Shown one piece after another: positions 23,899 through 31,766 of a DNA stretch of 34,983 nucleotides. The translations under genes were made by a program, and so were the position numbers. A model generated the notes under the pieces. The model ran no database searches and was not told the origin of the DNA. It worked only from the letters and a program-made list of their open reading frames with translations. Origin of the DNA: an uncultured Eubacterium sp. (lineage in GTDB: Bacteria; Bacillota; Clostridia; Lachnospirales; Lachnospiraceae); assembly GCA_910584065.1 (NCBI GenBank), contig CAJTZN010000002.1, positions 101,720 through 136,702 of the forward strand, in the 5' to 3' direction. Numbering within the stretch: the first letter of the stretch is position 1; each line of letters opens with the position of its first letter.

Positions 23899-24858
23899 AT
23901 GAAGATTGTTTTTTTGGAAGCCGATAATCTTGGCAGGGATATTGACCTGTCCATGTTTCACAGGCTGGGGGAAGTGGTTGTTTACGGAAAGTCAGAGCCG
24001 TCGGAGGACGCCGCCAGAATCCGGGATGCGGACATTGTCATCGCCAATAAGATTCCGCTCGGTGAGGCGCTTTTAAAGTCGGCAAAACAGGTGAAGTTAA
24101 TATGCCTTACGGCGACTGGGACCAATGTCGTAGATTTTCCGTATGTGAACGGCAGGGGCATCACGGTTACGAATGTAAAAGGGTATTCGACGATGTCGGT
24201 GGCGCAGCATACATTTGCCCTGTTGTTTTATGTGTATGAAAAGCTGGCGTATTACGATGCGTATGTCAAAAGCGGAGAGTACGCCGCAAGCGATATGTTC
24301 TGTCATTTCGCGCAGCCGTTTCATGAACTGGCGGGGAAGATATGGGGAATCGTCGGACTGGGGGAGATCGGGCGCAAGGTGGCGCAGATCGCTACGGCGT
24401 TTGGCTGTCAGGTCGTGTACTATTCGACGACCGGTAAAAATGGAAACAAATTGTATCCGCGTCTGGATTTTAATACCCTTTTAAAGACGTCAAATATCAT
24501 TTCCATCCATGCGCCGCTCCACGCGGCGACCGAGAAATTGTTTGACGCCAAGGCGTTTGACCGGATGAAAAAGGACGCGGTCCTGCTGAATGTGGGACGG
24601 GGGCCGATCGTAGACCAGACCGCGCTGGCACAAGCCCTTATGTCGGGGAAGATAGCCGGCGCGGGCATCGACGTACTCGAACAGGAGCCGCCGGAAGCGG
24701 ATGATCCGCTGCTAAAGATCCGGGACAGCAAAAAGCTGGTTGTGACGCCGCATATGGCGTGGGCGACCTGTGAGGCGAGAAGGCGGTGCGCGGATGAAGT
24801 GTATGAAAATATCGTGAGCTGGCTGAAGGGAGTTCAGAGGAATGTTGTTACGGAATGA
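23899..24858 (+). CDS. D-2-hydroxyacid dehydrogenase (NAD-dependent)
   Basis: A cytoplasmic 319-residue oxidoreductase that interconverts 2-oxoacids and D-2-hydroxyacids. The Rossmann motif GLGEIG begins at about 153. The catalytic triad residues are R234 in NVGRGP, a glutamate in LEQEPP (E261 or E263) and H285 in TPHMAW. N-terminal elements (EADNLGRDID, CLTATGTNVVD) resemble the glycerate- or hydroxypyruvate-type members, but specificity is not certain. AAAGGG precedes the ATG. The last 17 bases overlap the next gene, which suggests coupling of translation with the downstream secreted protein, an odd pairing. Confidence 0.93.
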   Translation: MKIVFLEADNLGRDIDLSMFHRLGEVVVYGKSEPSEDAARIRDADIVIANKIPLGEALLKSAKQVKLICLTATGTNVVDFPYVNGRGITVTNVKGYSTMSVAQHTFALLFYVYEKLAYYDAYVKSGEYAASDMFCHFAQPFHELAGKIWGIVGLGEIGRKVAQIATAFGCQVVYYSTTGKNGNKLYPRLDFNTLLKTSNIISIHAPLHAATEKLFDAKAFDRMKKDAVLLNVGRGPIVDQTALAQALMSGKIAGAGIDVLEQEPPEADDPLLKIRDSKKLVVTPHMAWATCEARRRCADEVYENIVSWLKGVQRNVVTE

Positions 24859-26020
24859 GAAAAGTGTGAAGGAAACTACGGATTCGAAAAAAACTCATCA
24901 CGTAGTTTCTCGTAGTGGAAGAACACAAAAACAGAAATGGATCAGGAGGATCGGCCTGTTGTTAGCGCTCGCGACAGCGGTATCAGGCGTGGGAGCGGTT
25001 CCGGCAGCAGTGGCAGGGAACAGGATCTGCGCTGTACAGGCCGCGGCACAGAAAGCAGCAGATCCATCGCTGCCAGATGACGGGATACCGTCAGGGCAGC
25101 AGGAAGTGTCAGGGCAACCGGAAGTGCCCAGGCAGCAGGAAGTGCCCAGGCAGCAGGAAGTGCCCAGGCAGCAGGAAGTGCCCAGGCAGCAGGAAGAACC
25201 GGAGGAAACGTGGAAACCGGGTACGATGCCGGAAGAAGTGTGGAAAGAGAGTCCGCTCGGGAGCGCCGGCGTGCTGGAGGGAACGTCAGTGCTGATCAGT
25301 ATTTTTATCCGGGATAAAGAAACGAAATGGACAAAGAAGGAGAAAAAGGAGACGAACCGCAGGGTGAAAGCAGCGGCAGGGTATCTTTGCAGGCAGGCGA
25401 AGAGATATGGGAAAAAAGCAAAGCTGATCGTAGACACACAGAAAAATAAAAAGATCTCATATACATTTGAGACAGAGATGAAAGTGACGGACAGAACTCA
25501 TCTGAAACTGAACCGTAAGATCCAGAAATTTATCAATGAGAGTATCAATCTGGATGATGTGAGGAAGAGATACAAGACTGACAGCATCGGATTTCTTCTT
25601 CATATCAATAAAGCAGGAGTCAGTTATACGCTGCCGCACTGCGTAGAAGAGAAGGACAAGGATTTTTTTGAGTGTTCTTCACTCTTTTCAAGTGACGGCT
25701 ACCAGGAGACAGGGGCGGCTACGTACGCGCATGAGATCCTGCACCTGTTTGGCGCGCCCGATTTATATGAAAAGTCGCTTCCGGATGGCATCACAGCCTC
25801 TTTTGTGCGCTATGTCAGGAAAAAATATCCGAATGAGATCATGTATACCACATATACAAAGAGAGGAAAGCAGCTCAAATATGGCGTAAAGAATAAACTC
25901 AGCCGCGTGACGGCGTATTTTCTCGGGTGGAAGGAGAAGATTCCCGAACAGAAAAGGTACCCTCTTGCGGACAACGATCCGCGGGGAAGCTTTCACGACG
26001 GAACCTCTATTCCTGATTAA
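24842..26020 (+). CDS. Secreted HExxH protein with VPRQQE repeats, putative metallopeptidase
   Basis: A 392-residue exported protein. It has a basic start and a hydrophobic signal segment (about residues 37-60), then a Gln/Pro/Glu-rich linker with four perfect VPRQQE units and two degenerate ones. The folded domain carries H297-E-I-L-H301-L-F-G304-A-P-D307, an HExxHxxGxxD zinc motif of metzincin type in which D307 takes the third-ligand position. I do not recognise the family. The ATG is 16 bases upstream of the dehydrogenase stop, with AGAGG just before it; a GTG at 24866 is the alternative start. Lys-rich stretches surround the motif and the C-terminus has no anchor, so it is probably released. 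Confidence 0.82.
   Translation: MLLRNEKSVKETTDSKKTHHVVSRSGRTQKQKWIRRIGLLLALATAVSGVGAVPAAVAGNRICAVQAAAQKAADPSLPDDGIPSGQQEVSGQPEVPRQQEVPRQQEVPRQQEVPRQQEEPEETWKPGTMPEEVWKESPLGSAGVLEGTSVLISIFIRDKETKWTKKEKKETNRRVKAAAGYLCRQAKRYGKKAKLIVDTQKNKKISYTFETEMKVTDRTHLKLNRKIQKFINESINLDDVRKRYKTDSIGFLLHINKAGVSYTLPHCVEEKDKDFFECSSLFSSDGYQETGAATYAHEILHLFGAPDLYEKSLPDGITASFVRYVRKKYPNEIMYTTYTKRGKQLKYGVKNKLSRVTAYFLGWKEKIPEQKRYPLADNDPRGSFHDGTSIPD
25088..25195 (+). repeat. Tandem 18-bp repeat encoding VPRQQE
   Basis: Six 18-base units run from 25088. The four from 25124 to 25195 are identical (GTGCCCAGGCAGCAGGAA); the two before them (25088-25105, 25106-25123) are degenerate. They encode the linker of the HExxH protein, and because 18 is a multiple of three, copy-number changes keep the frame. 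Confidence 0.95.
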
Positions 26021-26081
26021 CAGGCATGAAAGATCAAATGAGTGAAATGGTAAATAAAGCGATAAAAGTGAGAACACGTCC

Positions 26082-26111
26082 TTGACAATGAAACGGAATC
26101 GTTATTATAAT
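26082..26111 (+). promoter_or_regulatory. Promoter of the secreted esterase gene
   Basis: TTGACA (26082-26087), an 18-base spacer and TATAAT (26106-26111): both boxes are perfect sigma-A consensus, suggesting strong constitutive expression. The leader is about 45 bases and ends in AAGGAGGAAGCGTT before the ATG. Confidence 0.85.
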
Positions 26112-26164
26112 GGTATCAGGGCCATAAAGGTCAAAAAGCCAGTTGGCAATAAGGAGGAAGCGTT

Positions 26165-27499
26165 ATGTTAAAAACGATAGCAAGAAAGTCCCTGTGCATC
26201 GTACTTGCCACAGGGGTCATTTGTTCTGTGTTTTCAGTCAGCTTTTCGCAGGCGGCGAAAAAGGCGGCGCTGAAGACAAAGAAAATGTCGATGAAAGTAG
26301 GCCAATCAAAGAAAGTTGCGATAAAGAAACGTAATAAAAAAGCGGTTTACCGTTTCGTTTCTTCTTCCCCGAAGAAGGCATCGGTTTCTAAGAGCGGCGT
26401 TATCAAAGCGAAAAAAACCGGAACGGTAAAGATTACCGTAACGGAGAAGATTAAGAAAAAGACCCGCAAATTAGGTAAGGTCACGGTACAGATCAAGGAG
26501 AAGGATACGAAGAACGTGCCGACTGTTACGAATGCGCCAGCGTCTGCAGCCCCGTCCTCAGCAGCCCCGGCGTCCGCAGCGCCAGCCTCAGCCGCGCCAA
26601 CGGATCAGCCGAGTGAGCAGCCGACACAGACGCCTGCTTCGACCATGAAGCCGATCGGGCCGTATGTAGAGGATACGAGTTCTGACGTCCCGAGCGATTT
26701 TTCAAAAGTGATCAAAGAAAACGAGGGAACGGTAGAGGATATTACATATGATTCGACTGTGATCAAAGAGGGCGCGATTGTGAAAAGAAAAGCAAAGGTA
26801 GTCCTGCCGAAAGATTACAGCGCGGACAAGAAATATCCGGTCGTTTACATGCAGCACGGTATTTTCGGAAATGAGACAACCATGTATGGTGAAAAGGTTC
26901 AGAACGTATTCTGGAACGCCATGGCAAATGGTGACGCGGAGGAAATGATCGCGGTATTCCCGAACGCGTGCGCGAATGCGACCGGTGGATCGGTAGGCGA
27001 GAAAGGCGGATTTAATACGGAGCATTATTCCGCTTATAATAACTTCCTCAATGACTTAGAAAAATGCCTGATGCCGTACATCAACGAGCACTATTCGACT
27101 CTGACAGGCCGGGAAAATACGGCGATCTGCGGATTTTCCATGGGAGGGCGCGTGACGCTTCATATCGGCTTTACGCTTCAGGATACGTTCCGCTATATCG
27201 GGGCCTTTTGTCCGGCGCCTGGTATCTTCACCCACAATGATCATGATGTGAATGAGACGGGACTTTTTACGCCGGAAACGTTTACGCTTCAGGATCAGTA
27301 TATGAATGATACGCTCGTCATGATCGTTAAAGGAACGACTGATGGTACGGTAAAACAGTTCCCGAAGGATTATCACGACGCGCTGACAGCAAATAACGTG
27401 CCTCATATCTACTTTGAACTGCCGGGCGGCCATGATGGCAGCGTCTACAAACCGGGACTGTATAATTTCCTTCGCCGCATTTTCCATCGGGAAGGATAA
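26165..27499 (+). CDS. Secreted carbohydrate-esterase-like protein with Ig-like domain
   Basis: A 444-residue exported protein. After a signal peptide (about 1-33, ending near SQA) there is a Lys-rich domain of about 80 residues resembling a bacterial Ig-like (Big_2) fold (KMSMKVGQSKKVAIK, TGTVKITVT). An Ala/Pro/Ser linker with SAAPA repeats leads to an alpha/beta-hydrolase domain like CE1 feruloyl or acetyl-xylan esterases: VVYMQHGIFGNE (oxyanion side), nucleophile S325 in GFSMGG, D393 in TTDG and H423 in PGGHDG. It is thus likely to remove ester groups from plant polysaccharide outside the cell. It follows the HExxH protein by 144 bases but has its own promoter. Confidence 0.9.
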   Translation: MLKTIARKSLCIVLATGVICSVFSVSFSQAAKKAALKTKKMSMKVGQSKKVAIKKRNKKAVYRFVSSSPKKASVSKSGVIKAKKTGTVKITVTEKIKKKTRKLGKVTVQIKEKDTKNVPTVTNAPASAAPSSAAPASAAPASAAPTDQPSEQPTQTPASTMKPIGPYVEDTSSDVPSDFSKVIKENEGTVEDITYDSTVIKEGAIVKRKAKVVLPKDYSADKKYPVVYMQHGIFGNETTMYGEKVQNVFWNAMANGDAEEMIAVFPNACANATGGSVGEKGGFNTEHYSAYNNFLNDLEKCLMPYINEHYSTLTGRENTAICGFSMGGRVTLHIGFTLQDTFRYIGAFCPAPGIFTHNDHDVNETGLFTPETFTLQDQYMNDTLVMIVKGTTDGTVKQFPKDYHDALTANNVPHIYFELPGGHDGSVYKPGLYNFLRRIFHREG

Positions 27500-27536
27500 A
27501 ACGCAATTGAGGATCGTATGGGATCGAGGATGAAAG

Positions 27537-28097
27537 ATGGACACGGAAATCGTTAGGAGTAACCGCAAAAGCATTGAACTTAACATATGCCGGGATGGCC
27601 ACATCCGCGTGCGCGCACCATTTTCTGTAACAGATGCGGAAATCGCGCAGGTGTTAAAAGAGAAGTCGAGCTGGATCGAAAAGCACAGAAAACAGATGCT
27701 GGAGAGACACCAGAGGGTACAGGAAATGTGCGGCCAGCGCCTTTCCATGCAGGAGATACAGGCGCTGGCGGATCAGGCGTTAAAGGTCATTCCGGAGAAG
27801 GTGCGCTATTTTGCGGAGAAGATCGGGGTGGATTACGGGAGAATCACGATACGTAACCAAAAGACCAGATGGGGAAGCTGTAGCGGGAAGGGAAATCTGA
27901 ATTTTAACTGCCTGCTGATGCTGACGCCGGAAGAGGTTCAGGATTATGTGGTGATCCATGAGTTATGCCACCGCAAGGAAATGAACCATTCCCCTAAATT
28001 CTGGGCAGAAGTCGCTAAGTTTATGCCGGATTATAAGCAGAAGAGAAAGTGGCTCAAGGAAAATGGGGAAGGGATCATGATGAGGATGATAAGGTAG
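27537..28097 (+). CDS. YgjP-type (DUF45/M48) metallopeptidase-like protein
   Basis: A 186-residue cytoplasmic protein of the YgjP/DUF45 group, related to SprT-like minigluzincins. The zinc motif is VVIHELCHRKEMNHSPKFW: HELCH is the HExxH core. NQKTRWGSCSGKGNLNFN and the C-terminal YKQKRKWLKENG complete the fold. The biological substrate is unknown for the family. GAGGATGAAAG precedes the ATG, and the gene starts 37 bases after the esterase, so they may share a transcript. It converges on the SanA-like gene, with a bidirectional terminator between them. Confidence 0.92.
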   Translation: MDTEIVRSNRKSIELNICRDGHIRVRAPFSVTDAEIAQVLKEKSSWIEKHRKQMLERHQRVQEMCGQRLSMQEIQALADQALKVIPEKVRYFAEKIGVDYGRITIRNQKTRWGSCSGKGNLNFNCLLMLTPEEVQDYVVIHELCHRKEMNHSPKFWAEVAKFMPDYKQKRKWLKENGEGIMMRMIR

Positions 28098-28122
28098 TGT
28101 ACGTCAGATCATGGGATAAAAG

Positions 28123-28172
28123 GAGAGGGGAACTGCGCGAGCCGTTACGGGTTCTGCGCAGTCCCCTCTTTT
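28123..28172. terminator. Bidirectional terminator between convergent genes
   Basis: GAGGGG and ACTGCGC (28125-28138, one bulged A) pair with GCGCAGT and CCCCTC (28156-28168), with GAGCC/GGGTTC continuing the stem. TTTTATT follows on the plus strand and CTCCTTTT on the minus strand. It overlaps the stop codon of the minus-strand gene. Confidence 0.85.
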
Positions 28173-28884
28173 ATTCTTCGTTCGTGACATCTCCGTTTCC
28201 GGTGATCGAAATCGGATCTCCGCGGTATACGGGTTCTGTGCCGAGCAGTACGGTGCCGATGTCCTTACACCGCGCGATATACTCCCGAAACGTGCGGTAA
28301 GGTTGTCCGCCATATTTGTAATAATCGGTCGGAACGCCGGTGCAGTCAAGCCCGACATGGCTGCCGATGAACAGGGCGCGGTAGATGTGATATTTCTGTG
28401 TGACAACGACCGGATTTTTCAGGCCGAATATATCGTGGGCACGCACCATGCTGTCGTACGTGGAGAAGCCGGCGTGGTCCATGAAAATATCCTGCGAGGG
28501 AACGCCGGCGTTGACAGCGTACTGCTTCATCACCTGGACTTCATTGTATCCGTCCCGTCCGTGGTCGCCGGTCATCAGTATTTTGGGGGCAAGTCCTTGT
28601 TTGTAGCAGAAAATGCCTTTTTCGAGCCGGTCTTTTAACATCGGAGACGGCTCATTTCCGCGCAGGCCGGCGCCGAGGACCACGATACAGTCGTGGTTCT
28701 TTTCGCTGTCTGCCGGAGGATTCTTTTCAGTAAACTCGCGGATCTGACCGGACGAACTTAACGTTACCCAGAGATTCAGGCACAGGACGCATAAACAGCC
28801 GAAGAGCGCGAGCGCGCCCCCGGCCAGTAAAATACGTTTTCGTATCGGATGTTTCCCTCTTTGTTTCATTTTCTTTCTCGACAT
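28171..28884 (-). CDS. SanA/DUF218 (YdcF)-type membrane protein
   Basis: A 237-residue protein with one N-terminal membrane anchor (about 18-42) and a DUF218/SanA domain outside: CIVVLGAGLRGNEPSPMLKDRL, KILMTGDHGRDGYNEVQVM, DHAGFSTYDSMVRA and VTQKYHIYRA. SanA-type proteins are linked to envelope barrier function and vancomycin tolerance in Gram-negatives; the enzymatic role is unclear. It begins 14 bases after the trpB-like gene with GAGGAG before its ATG, so the two form one transcription unit. Confidence 0.9.
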   Translation of the reverse strand: MSRKKMKQRGKHPIRKRILLAGGALALFGCLCVLCLNLWVTLSSSGQIREFTEKNPPADSEKNHDCIVVLGAGLRGNEPSPMLKDRLEKGIFCYKQGLAPKILMTGDHGRDGYNEVQVMKQYAVNAGVPSQDIFMDHAGFSTYDSMVRAHDIFGLKNPVVVTQKYHIYRALFIGSHVGLDCTGVPTDYYKYGGQPYRTFREYIARCKDIGTVLLGTEPVYRGDPISITGNGDVTNEE

Positions 28885-28898
28885 GATAATCTCCTCAA

Positions 28899-30266
28899 TT
28901 ATACGGTCGGCAGTTTGGCAAGGCTGGCTTCGATTTCGGCATCCGTCGGGATGTAATCGCTCATGTCGCCGTCGTTAAATTTCTGATATGCCACCATATC
29001 GAAATAACCGGTTCCGGTCAGGCCGAATACGATGTTTTTCGCTTCGCCGGTTTCCTTGCATTTGAGCGCTTCGTTGATCGCTACCCGGATCGCGTGGCTG
29101 CTCTCCGGCGCCGGAAGGATCCCCTCAACTCGGGCAAACTGCTGGGCGGCCTGGAATACTTCGGTCTGTCCGACGCTTCTCGCTTCCAGATAGCCGTCCT
29201 CGTACAATTGGGATACGACGGAACTCATGCCGTGGTACCGCAGGCCGCCGGCGTGGTTGGCGGACGGAATGAAGCCGCTCCCGAGGGTGTACATTTTCGC
29301 GAGCGGGCACACTTTTCCCGTGTCGCAGAAATCATAGCGGTAGCTGCCGCGCGTCAGAGACGGGCAGGAGGCCGGCTCGACAGCGATGATCTGATAATCC
29401 GCCTCCCCGCGGAGCATTTCCCCGGCAAACGGAGAAATCAGTCCGCCGAGATTGGAACCGCCTCCGGCACAGCCGATGATCATGTCAGCTTTGATGCCGT
29501 ATTTGTCCAGTGCCGTTTTGGTTTCCAGGCCGATAATGGACTGGTGGAGCAGAACCTGGGAGAGAACGGAGCCGAGTACATAACGGTATCCGTCCTGTGA
29601 CGTAGCCGCTTCCACCGCTTCCGAAATGGCACAGCCGAGACTCCCGGTCGTCCCTGGAAATTCCTGATTGATCTTCCGGCCGACATTGGTGTCCATCGAA
29701 GGCGACGGTGTCACTTTTGCGCCATAGGTCCGCATCACCTCGCGCCGGAACGGTTTCTGTTCGTATGAAACCTTGACCATATAAACCTGACAGTCCAGAT
29801 CAAAGTAGGAACATGCCATCGAGAGAGCCGTCCCCCACTGTCCGGCGCCTGTTTCGGTCGTCACGCCTTTCAGGCCTTCCTGTTTGGCGTAATAGGCCTG
29901 GGCAATGGCAGAATTCAGTTTGTGGCTGCCCGAAGTATTATTGCCCTCAAATTTGTAGTAGATGTGCGCCGGCGTATCCAGCGCCTTTTCCAGACAGTAA
30001 GCCCTTGTGAGCGGGGATGGGCGGTACATTTTATAAAAACTCCGGATCTCCTCCGGGATGTCGATATACGGCGTGGTATCGTCCAATTCCTGTCTTGCGA
30101 GCGCCTCACAAAACACAGGTTTTAATTCATCTAACGTGATCGGCTGCATCGTCCCCGGGTTTAAGAGCGGGGCCGGTTTGTTTGTCATATCAGCCCGTAC
30201 ATTGTACCACTGGGACGGCATTTCCTTTTCTTCCAGATAGATTTTGTATGGAATTTCCATTGACAT
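28899..30266 (-). CDS. trpB: TrpB2-type tryptophan synthase beta chain
   Basis: A PLP enzyme that makes tryptophan from indole and serine. The N-terminus and length (455 residues) match the TrpB2 (stand-alone) subgroup, not the TrpA-dependent TrpB1. Visible sites include the PLP lysine K116 in GSHKLN, EGNNTSGS before it, ETGAGQWG, the phosphate-binding GCAGGGSNLGG and GLTGTGYFD near the end. No trpA or other trp gene is adjacent; the downstream gene is sanA-like. A T-box leader is not present: only 74 bases separate it from the upstream gene, with short inverted repeats. It may salvage indole, common in gut bacteria. Confidence 0.95.
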   Translation of the reverse strand: MSMEIPYKIYLEEKEMPSQWYNVRADMTNKPAPLLNPGTMQPITLDELKPVFCEALARQELDDTTPYIDIPEEIRSFYKMYRPSPLTRAYCLEKALDTPAHIYYKFEGNNTSGSHKLNSAIAQAYYAKQEGLKGVTTETGAGQWGTALSMACSYFDLDCQVYMVKVSYEQKPFRREVMRTYGAKVTPSPSMDTNVGRKINQEFPGTTGSLGCAISEAVEAATSQDGYRYVLGSVLSQVLLHQSIIGLETKTALDKYGIKADMIIGCAGGGSNLGGLISPFAGEMLRGEADYQIIAVEPASCPSLTRGSYRYDFCDTGKVCPLAKMYTLGSGFIPSANHAGGLRYHGMSSVVSQLYEDGYLEARSVGQTEVFQAAQQFARVEGILPAPESSHAIRVAINEALKCKETGEAKNIVFGLTGTGYFDMVAYQKFNDGDMSDYIPTDAEIEASLAKLPTV

Positions 30267-30340
30267 AGTTTCATTTCCTCTTTTCTAAATATTGTGATCG
30301 TCTCCTGCGGGAGGCTTGACAGATGGCAAAATGCCAAACA

Positions 30341-30904
30341 TCATGCGCTCATGTCAAAATTCATGCCTGCCAGAAAATTGCGGTTCATATCCCGCTGCAG
30401 TTTCGCATAAGGGTTTGTAGATTCCTTCGTTGTTCGCATCGTCGTGTGTGTCGTGCCGCCGGAAACGTATACGCGGCCGCATTCCGGGCATACCGAAGTG
30501 TGGAGCGTGACTGTGGCGGAAACGAGCTGTTTGTTCGGCTTGCTTCCCTCGGCGATCGCATTTGCCACATGCTGTTTTTCGTGTGCCATAACGGTAGACG
30601 CCGCATTTCCGGGATCAATGTGGCCCGGTGTCTTAAAGGAGACGTCGTTTTCATTGGAACCGTCTACGTATTTTCGGTTTTTGCACGTCTGGCATTCGCC
30701 TTTTTCGACTTTTTTGCCGGATTTGGCATCTTCCGTGCCGGTTGTTTGATCGGTGCGGACCGGTTTGCCGCTGGCGTCGAGTTTCACCGGGTCAGTGTCA
30801 CCGCGCATGATCCGGTCGGCGCCGGTTACCGGGTAGACCGGGTTGGTATTGTAAACCGGATACAGGGTGTCATATCCTCCCACTCCGCTGATCGCAAGAC
30901 TCAT
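30341..30904 (-). CDS. SprA-related zinc protein with HExxH motif
   Basis: A 187-residue protein resembling the SprA-related family (PF12118-type) common in Clostridia. After a short leader it has a zinc-ribbon half (ECQTCKNRKY), TVMAHEKQHVANA (the HEKQH is an HExxH-like metal motif), and a second CPECGRVYV. It has no signal peptide. A longer frame exists, but the ATG at 30904 follows AAGGGGGGG by seven bases. Its promoter is TTGAAA-17-TATAAT on the minus strand. Function is unknown; the motif suggests a metallopeptidase or metal-binding protein. It lies upstream of trpB in the same direction. Confidence 0.82.
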   Translation of the reverse strand: MSLAISGVGGYDTLYPVYNTNPVYPVTGADRIMRGDTDPVKLDASGKPVRTDQTTGTEDAKSGKKVEKGECQTCKNRKYVDGSNENDVSFKTPGHIDPGNAASTVMAHEKQHVANAIAEGSKPNKQLVSATVTLHTSVCPECGRVYVSGGTTHTTMRTTKESTNPYAKLQRDMNRNFLAGMNFDMSA

Positions 30905-30958
30905 AACAATCCCCCCCTTGTTTTGTTTTTGTGTCAGTACACTGCGTTTTATATGGAA

Positions 30959-30987
30959 ATTATACATCAATGGAAATGGGATTTCAA
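30959..30987 (-). promoter_or_regulatory. Promoter of the SprA-like gene
   Basis: On the minus strand TTGAAA (30982-30987), a 17-base spacer, then TATAAT (30959-30964). It is a strong sigma-A match and could also drive trpB and sanA downstream. Confidence 0.78.
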
Positions 30988-31021
30988 TAGGAAGATGGGA
31001 TTTTCGGGGAGTTTTGTGCTT

Positions 31022-31051
31022 TTTGCTTGCGTTTGCTTGCATTTGCTATCG
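31022..31051 (+). repeat. Three 10-bp direct repeats upstream of relB
   Basis: TTTGCTTGCG, TTTGCTTGCA and TTTGCTATCG stand head to tail, one helical turn each, and overlap the -35 of the relB promoter. This is a plausible operator for an autorepressing antitoxin. Confidence 0.6.
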
Positions 31052-31065
31052 AATTTGAGTATTAT
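31037..31065 (+). promoter_or_regulatory. Promoter of the relB antitoxin gene
   Basis: TTGCAT (31037-31042), 17 bases, TATTAT (31060-31065). The -35 lies within the 10-bp repeats, so repressor binding there would block transcription. Confidence 0.6.
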
Positions 31066-31088
31066 ATAGACAAAGGAGTGTGATCTAC

Positions 31089-31394
31089 ATGGCAAACACA
31101 TCAGCGGTCTATGCAAGAATCGATAATGGCCTGAAGGAGAATGCCGAAAATATCCTGAGTCAGCTTGGCATTTCCCCCTCAAGTGCCATCCAGATGTTTT
31201 ACAGTCAGATTGTCCTGACAAAAAGTCTTCCCCTGAATTTGCGTCTGCCGTCAGCGAGGCCGACGGCAATCGGTAATATGGGCCGTGCCGAGCTGGATGC
31301 GGAACTGATGAAGGGCGTGGAGTCCTTGCAATCCGGCAAAACCTACACGGTGGACGAGGTTGACGCAGAACTTGCGAGGGAGTTTGGCATATGA
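31089..31394 (+). CDS. relB: RelB/DinJ-type antitoxin
   Basis: A 101-residue antitoxin: an N-terminal ribbon-helix-helix part (TSAVYARIDNGLKENAENIL, SQLGISPSSAIQMFYSQIVL) followed by an acidic C-terminal tail that would wrap a RelE toxin. AAAGGAG stands ten bases before the ATG. The end overlaps the ATG of the toxin frame (ATGA at 31391-31394), the usual coupled arrangement. The toxin is, however, broken (next entry), so this antitoxin has no functional partner here. It may still repress its promoter or cross-neutralise other toxins. Confidence 0.88.
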   Translation: MANTSAVYARIDNGLKENAENILSQLGISPSSAIQMFYSQIVLTKSLPLNLRLPSARPTAIGNMGRAELDAELMKGVESLQSGKTYTVDEVDAELAREFGI

Positions 31395-31615
31395 GCGGTT
31401 CCTATTCCGTTGTTTACTCCCCATAGGCGAAAGATGATTTGAAGGAAATTTATTCTTACATTGCCTTTACGCTTTTGGTTCCCGAAACCGCTGCAGGTCA
31501 GGTGGACAGAATCGTCGTTTTTTATACAGTGGACAAAAGCGCAATGACCGTGACCATTATTCGAATCGTCTATGGCGGGCGGGATTTTGCCAGCATTGCA
31601 GATTCAGAAACTTAA
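31391..31615 (+). pseudogene. relE: Decayed RelE toxin gene
   Basis: The frame after relB reads MSGSYSVVYSP, then TAG, then AKDDLKEIYSYIAFTLLVPETA ... and ends with VVFYTVDKSAMTVTIIRIVYGGRD, clearly RelE/ParE-type. Two lesions are visible. One is a TAG at codon 12 (31424-31426). The other is an in-frame loss of roughly 35-45 residues between AAGQVDRI and VVFYTVDK, where intact family members keep a conserved central segment including a W-rich stretch. Either lesion alone would inactivate it. Start overlap with relB is normal. Confidence 0.88.
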
Positions 31616-31623
31616 ATAGCGCG

Positions 31624-31672
31624 AAAAAAAGGGGCTGTCGCACGAATTAAATAGTGTGGCGGCTCCTTTTTT
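31624..31672 (+). terminator. Terminator with a 13-pair stem, IS-like sequence
   Basis: GGGGCTGTCGCAC (31631-31643) pairs with GTGTGGCGGCTCC (31654-31666) through 13 pairs including four G-T pairs; A-rich and T6 runs flank it. It closes the relB operon. GGGGCTGTCGCA is a word I associate with ends of transposase genes in Bacillota, but no transposase remains here. Confidence 0.75.
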
Positions 31673-31687
31673 CAAAAAATGATATGG

Positions 31688-31716
31688 TTGATTTTAGATT
31701 TCATGTCGGATATAAT
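31688..31716 (+). promoter_or_regulatory. Promoter of hsdM
   Basis: TTGATT (31688-31693), 17 bases, TATAAT (31711-31716). Between it and the start are two copies of AATAACGGAG (31728-31737 and 31748-31757), of which the second holds the hsdM ribosome binding site (GGAGGGA). Confidence 0.72.
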
Positions 31717-31766
31717 GGTAATAGAGAAATAACGGAGATTACATAGGAATAACGGAGGGATAAGGT

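Noticed and set aside
30267..30340. T-box or trp leader before trpB
   Set aside because: Only 74 bases are available and no specifier or antiterminator structure is visible, only short inverted repeats.
30323..31069. Plus-strand frame of 248 codons opposite the SprA-like gene
   Set aside because: The minus strand carries a zinc-ribbon protein with HExxH motif, a good ribosome binding site and a promoter; the plus frame has none of these.
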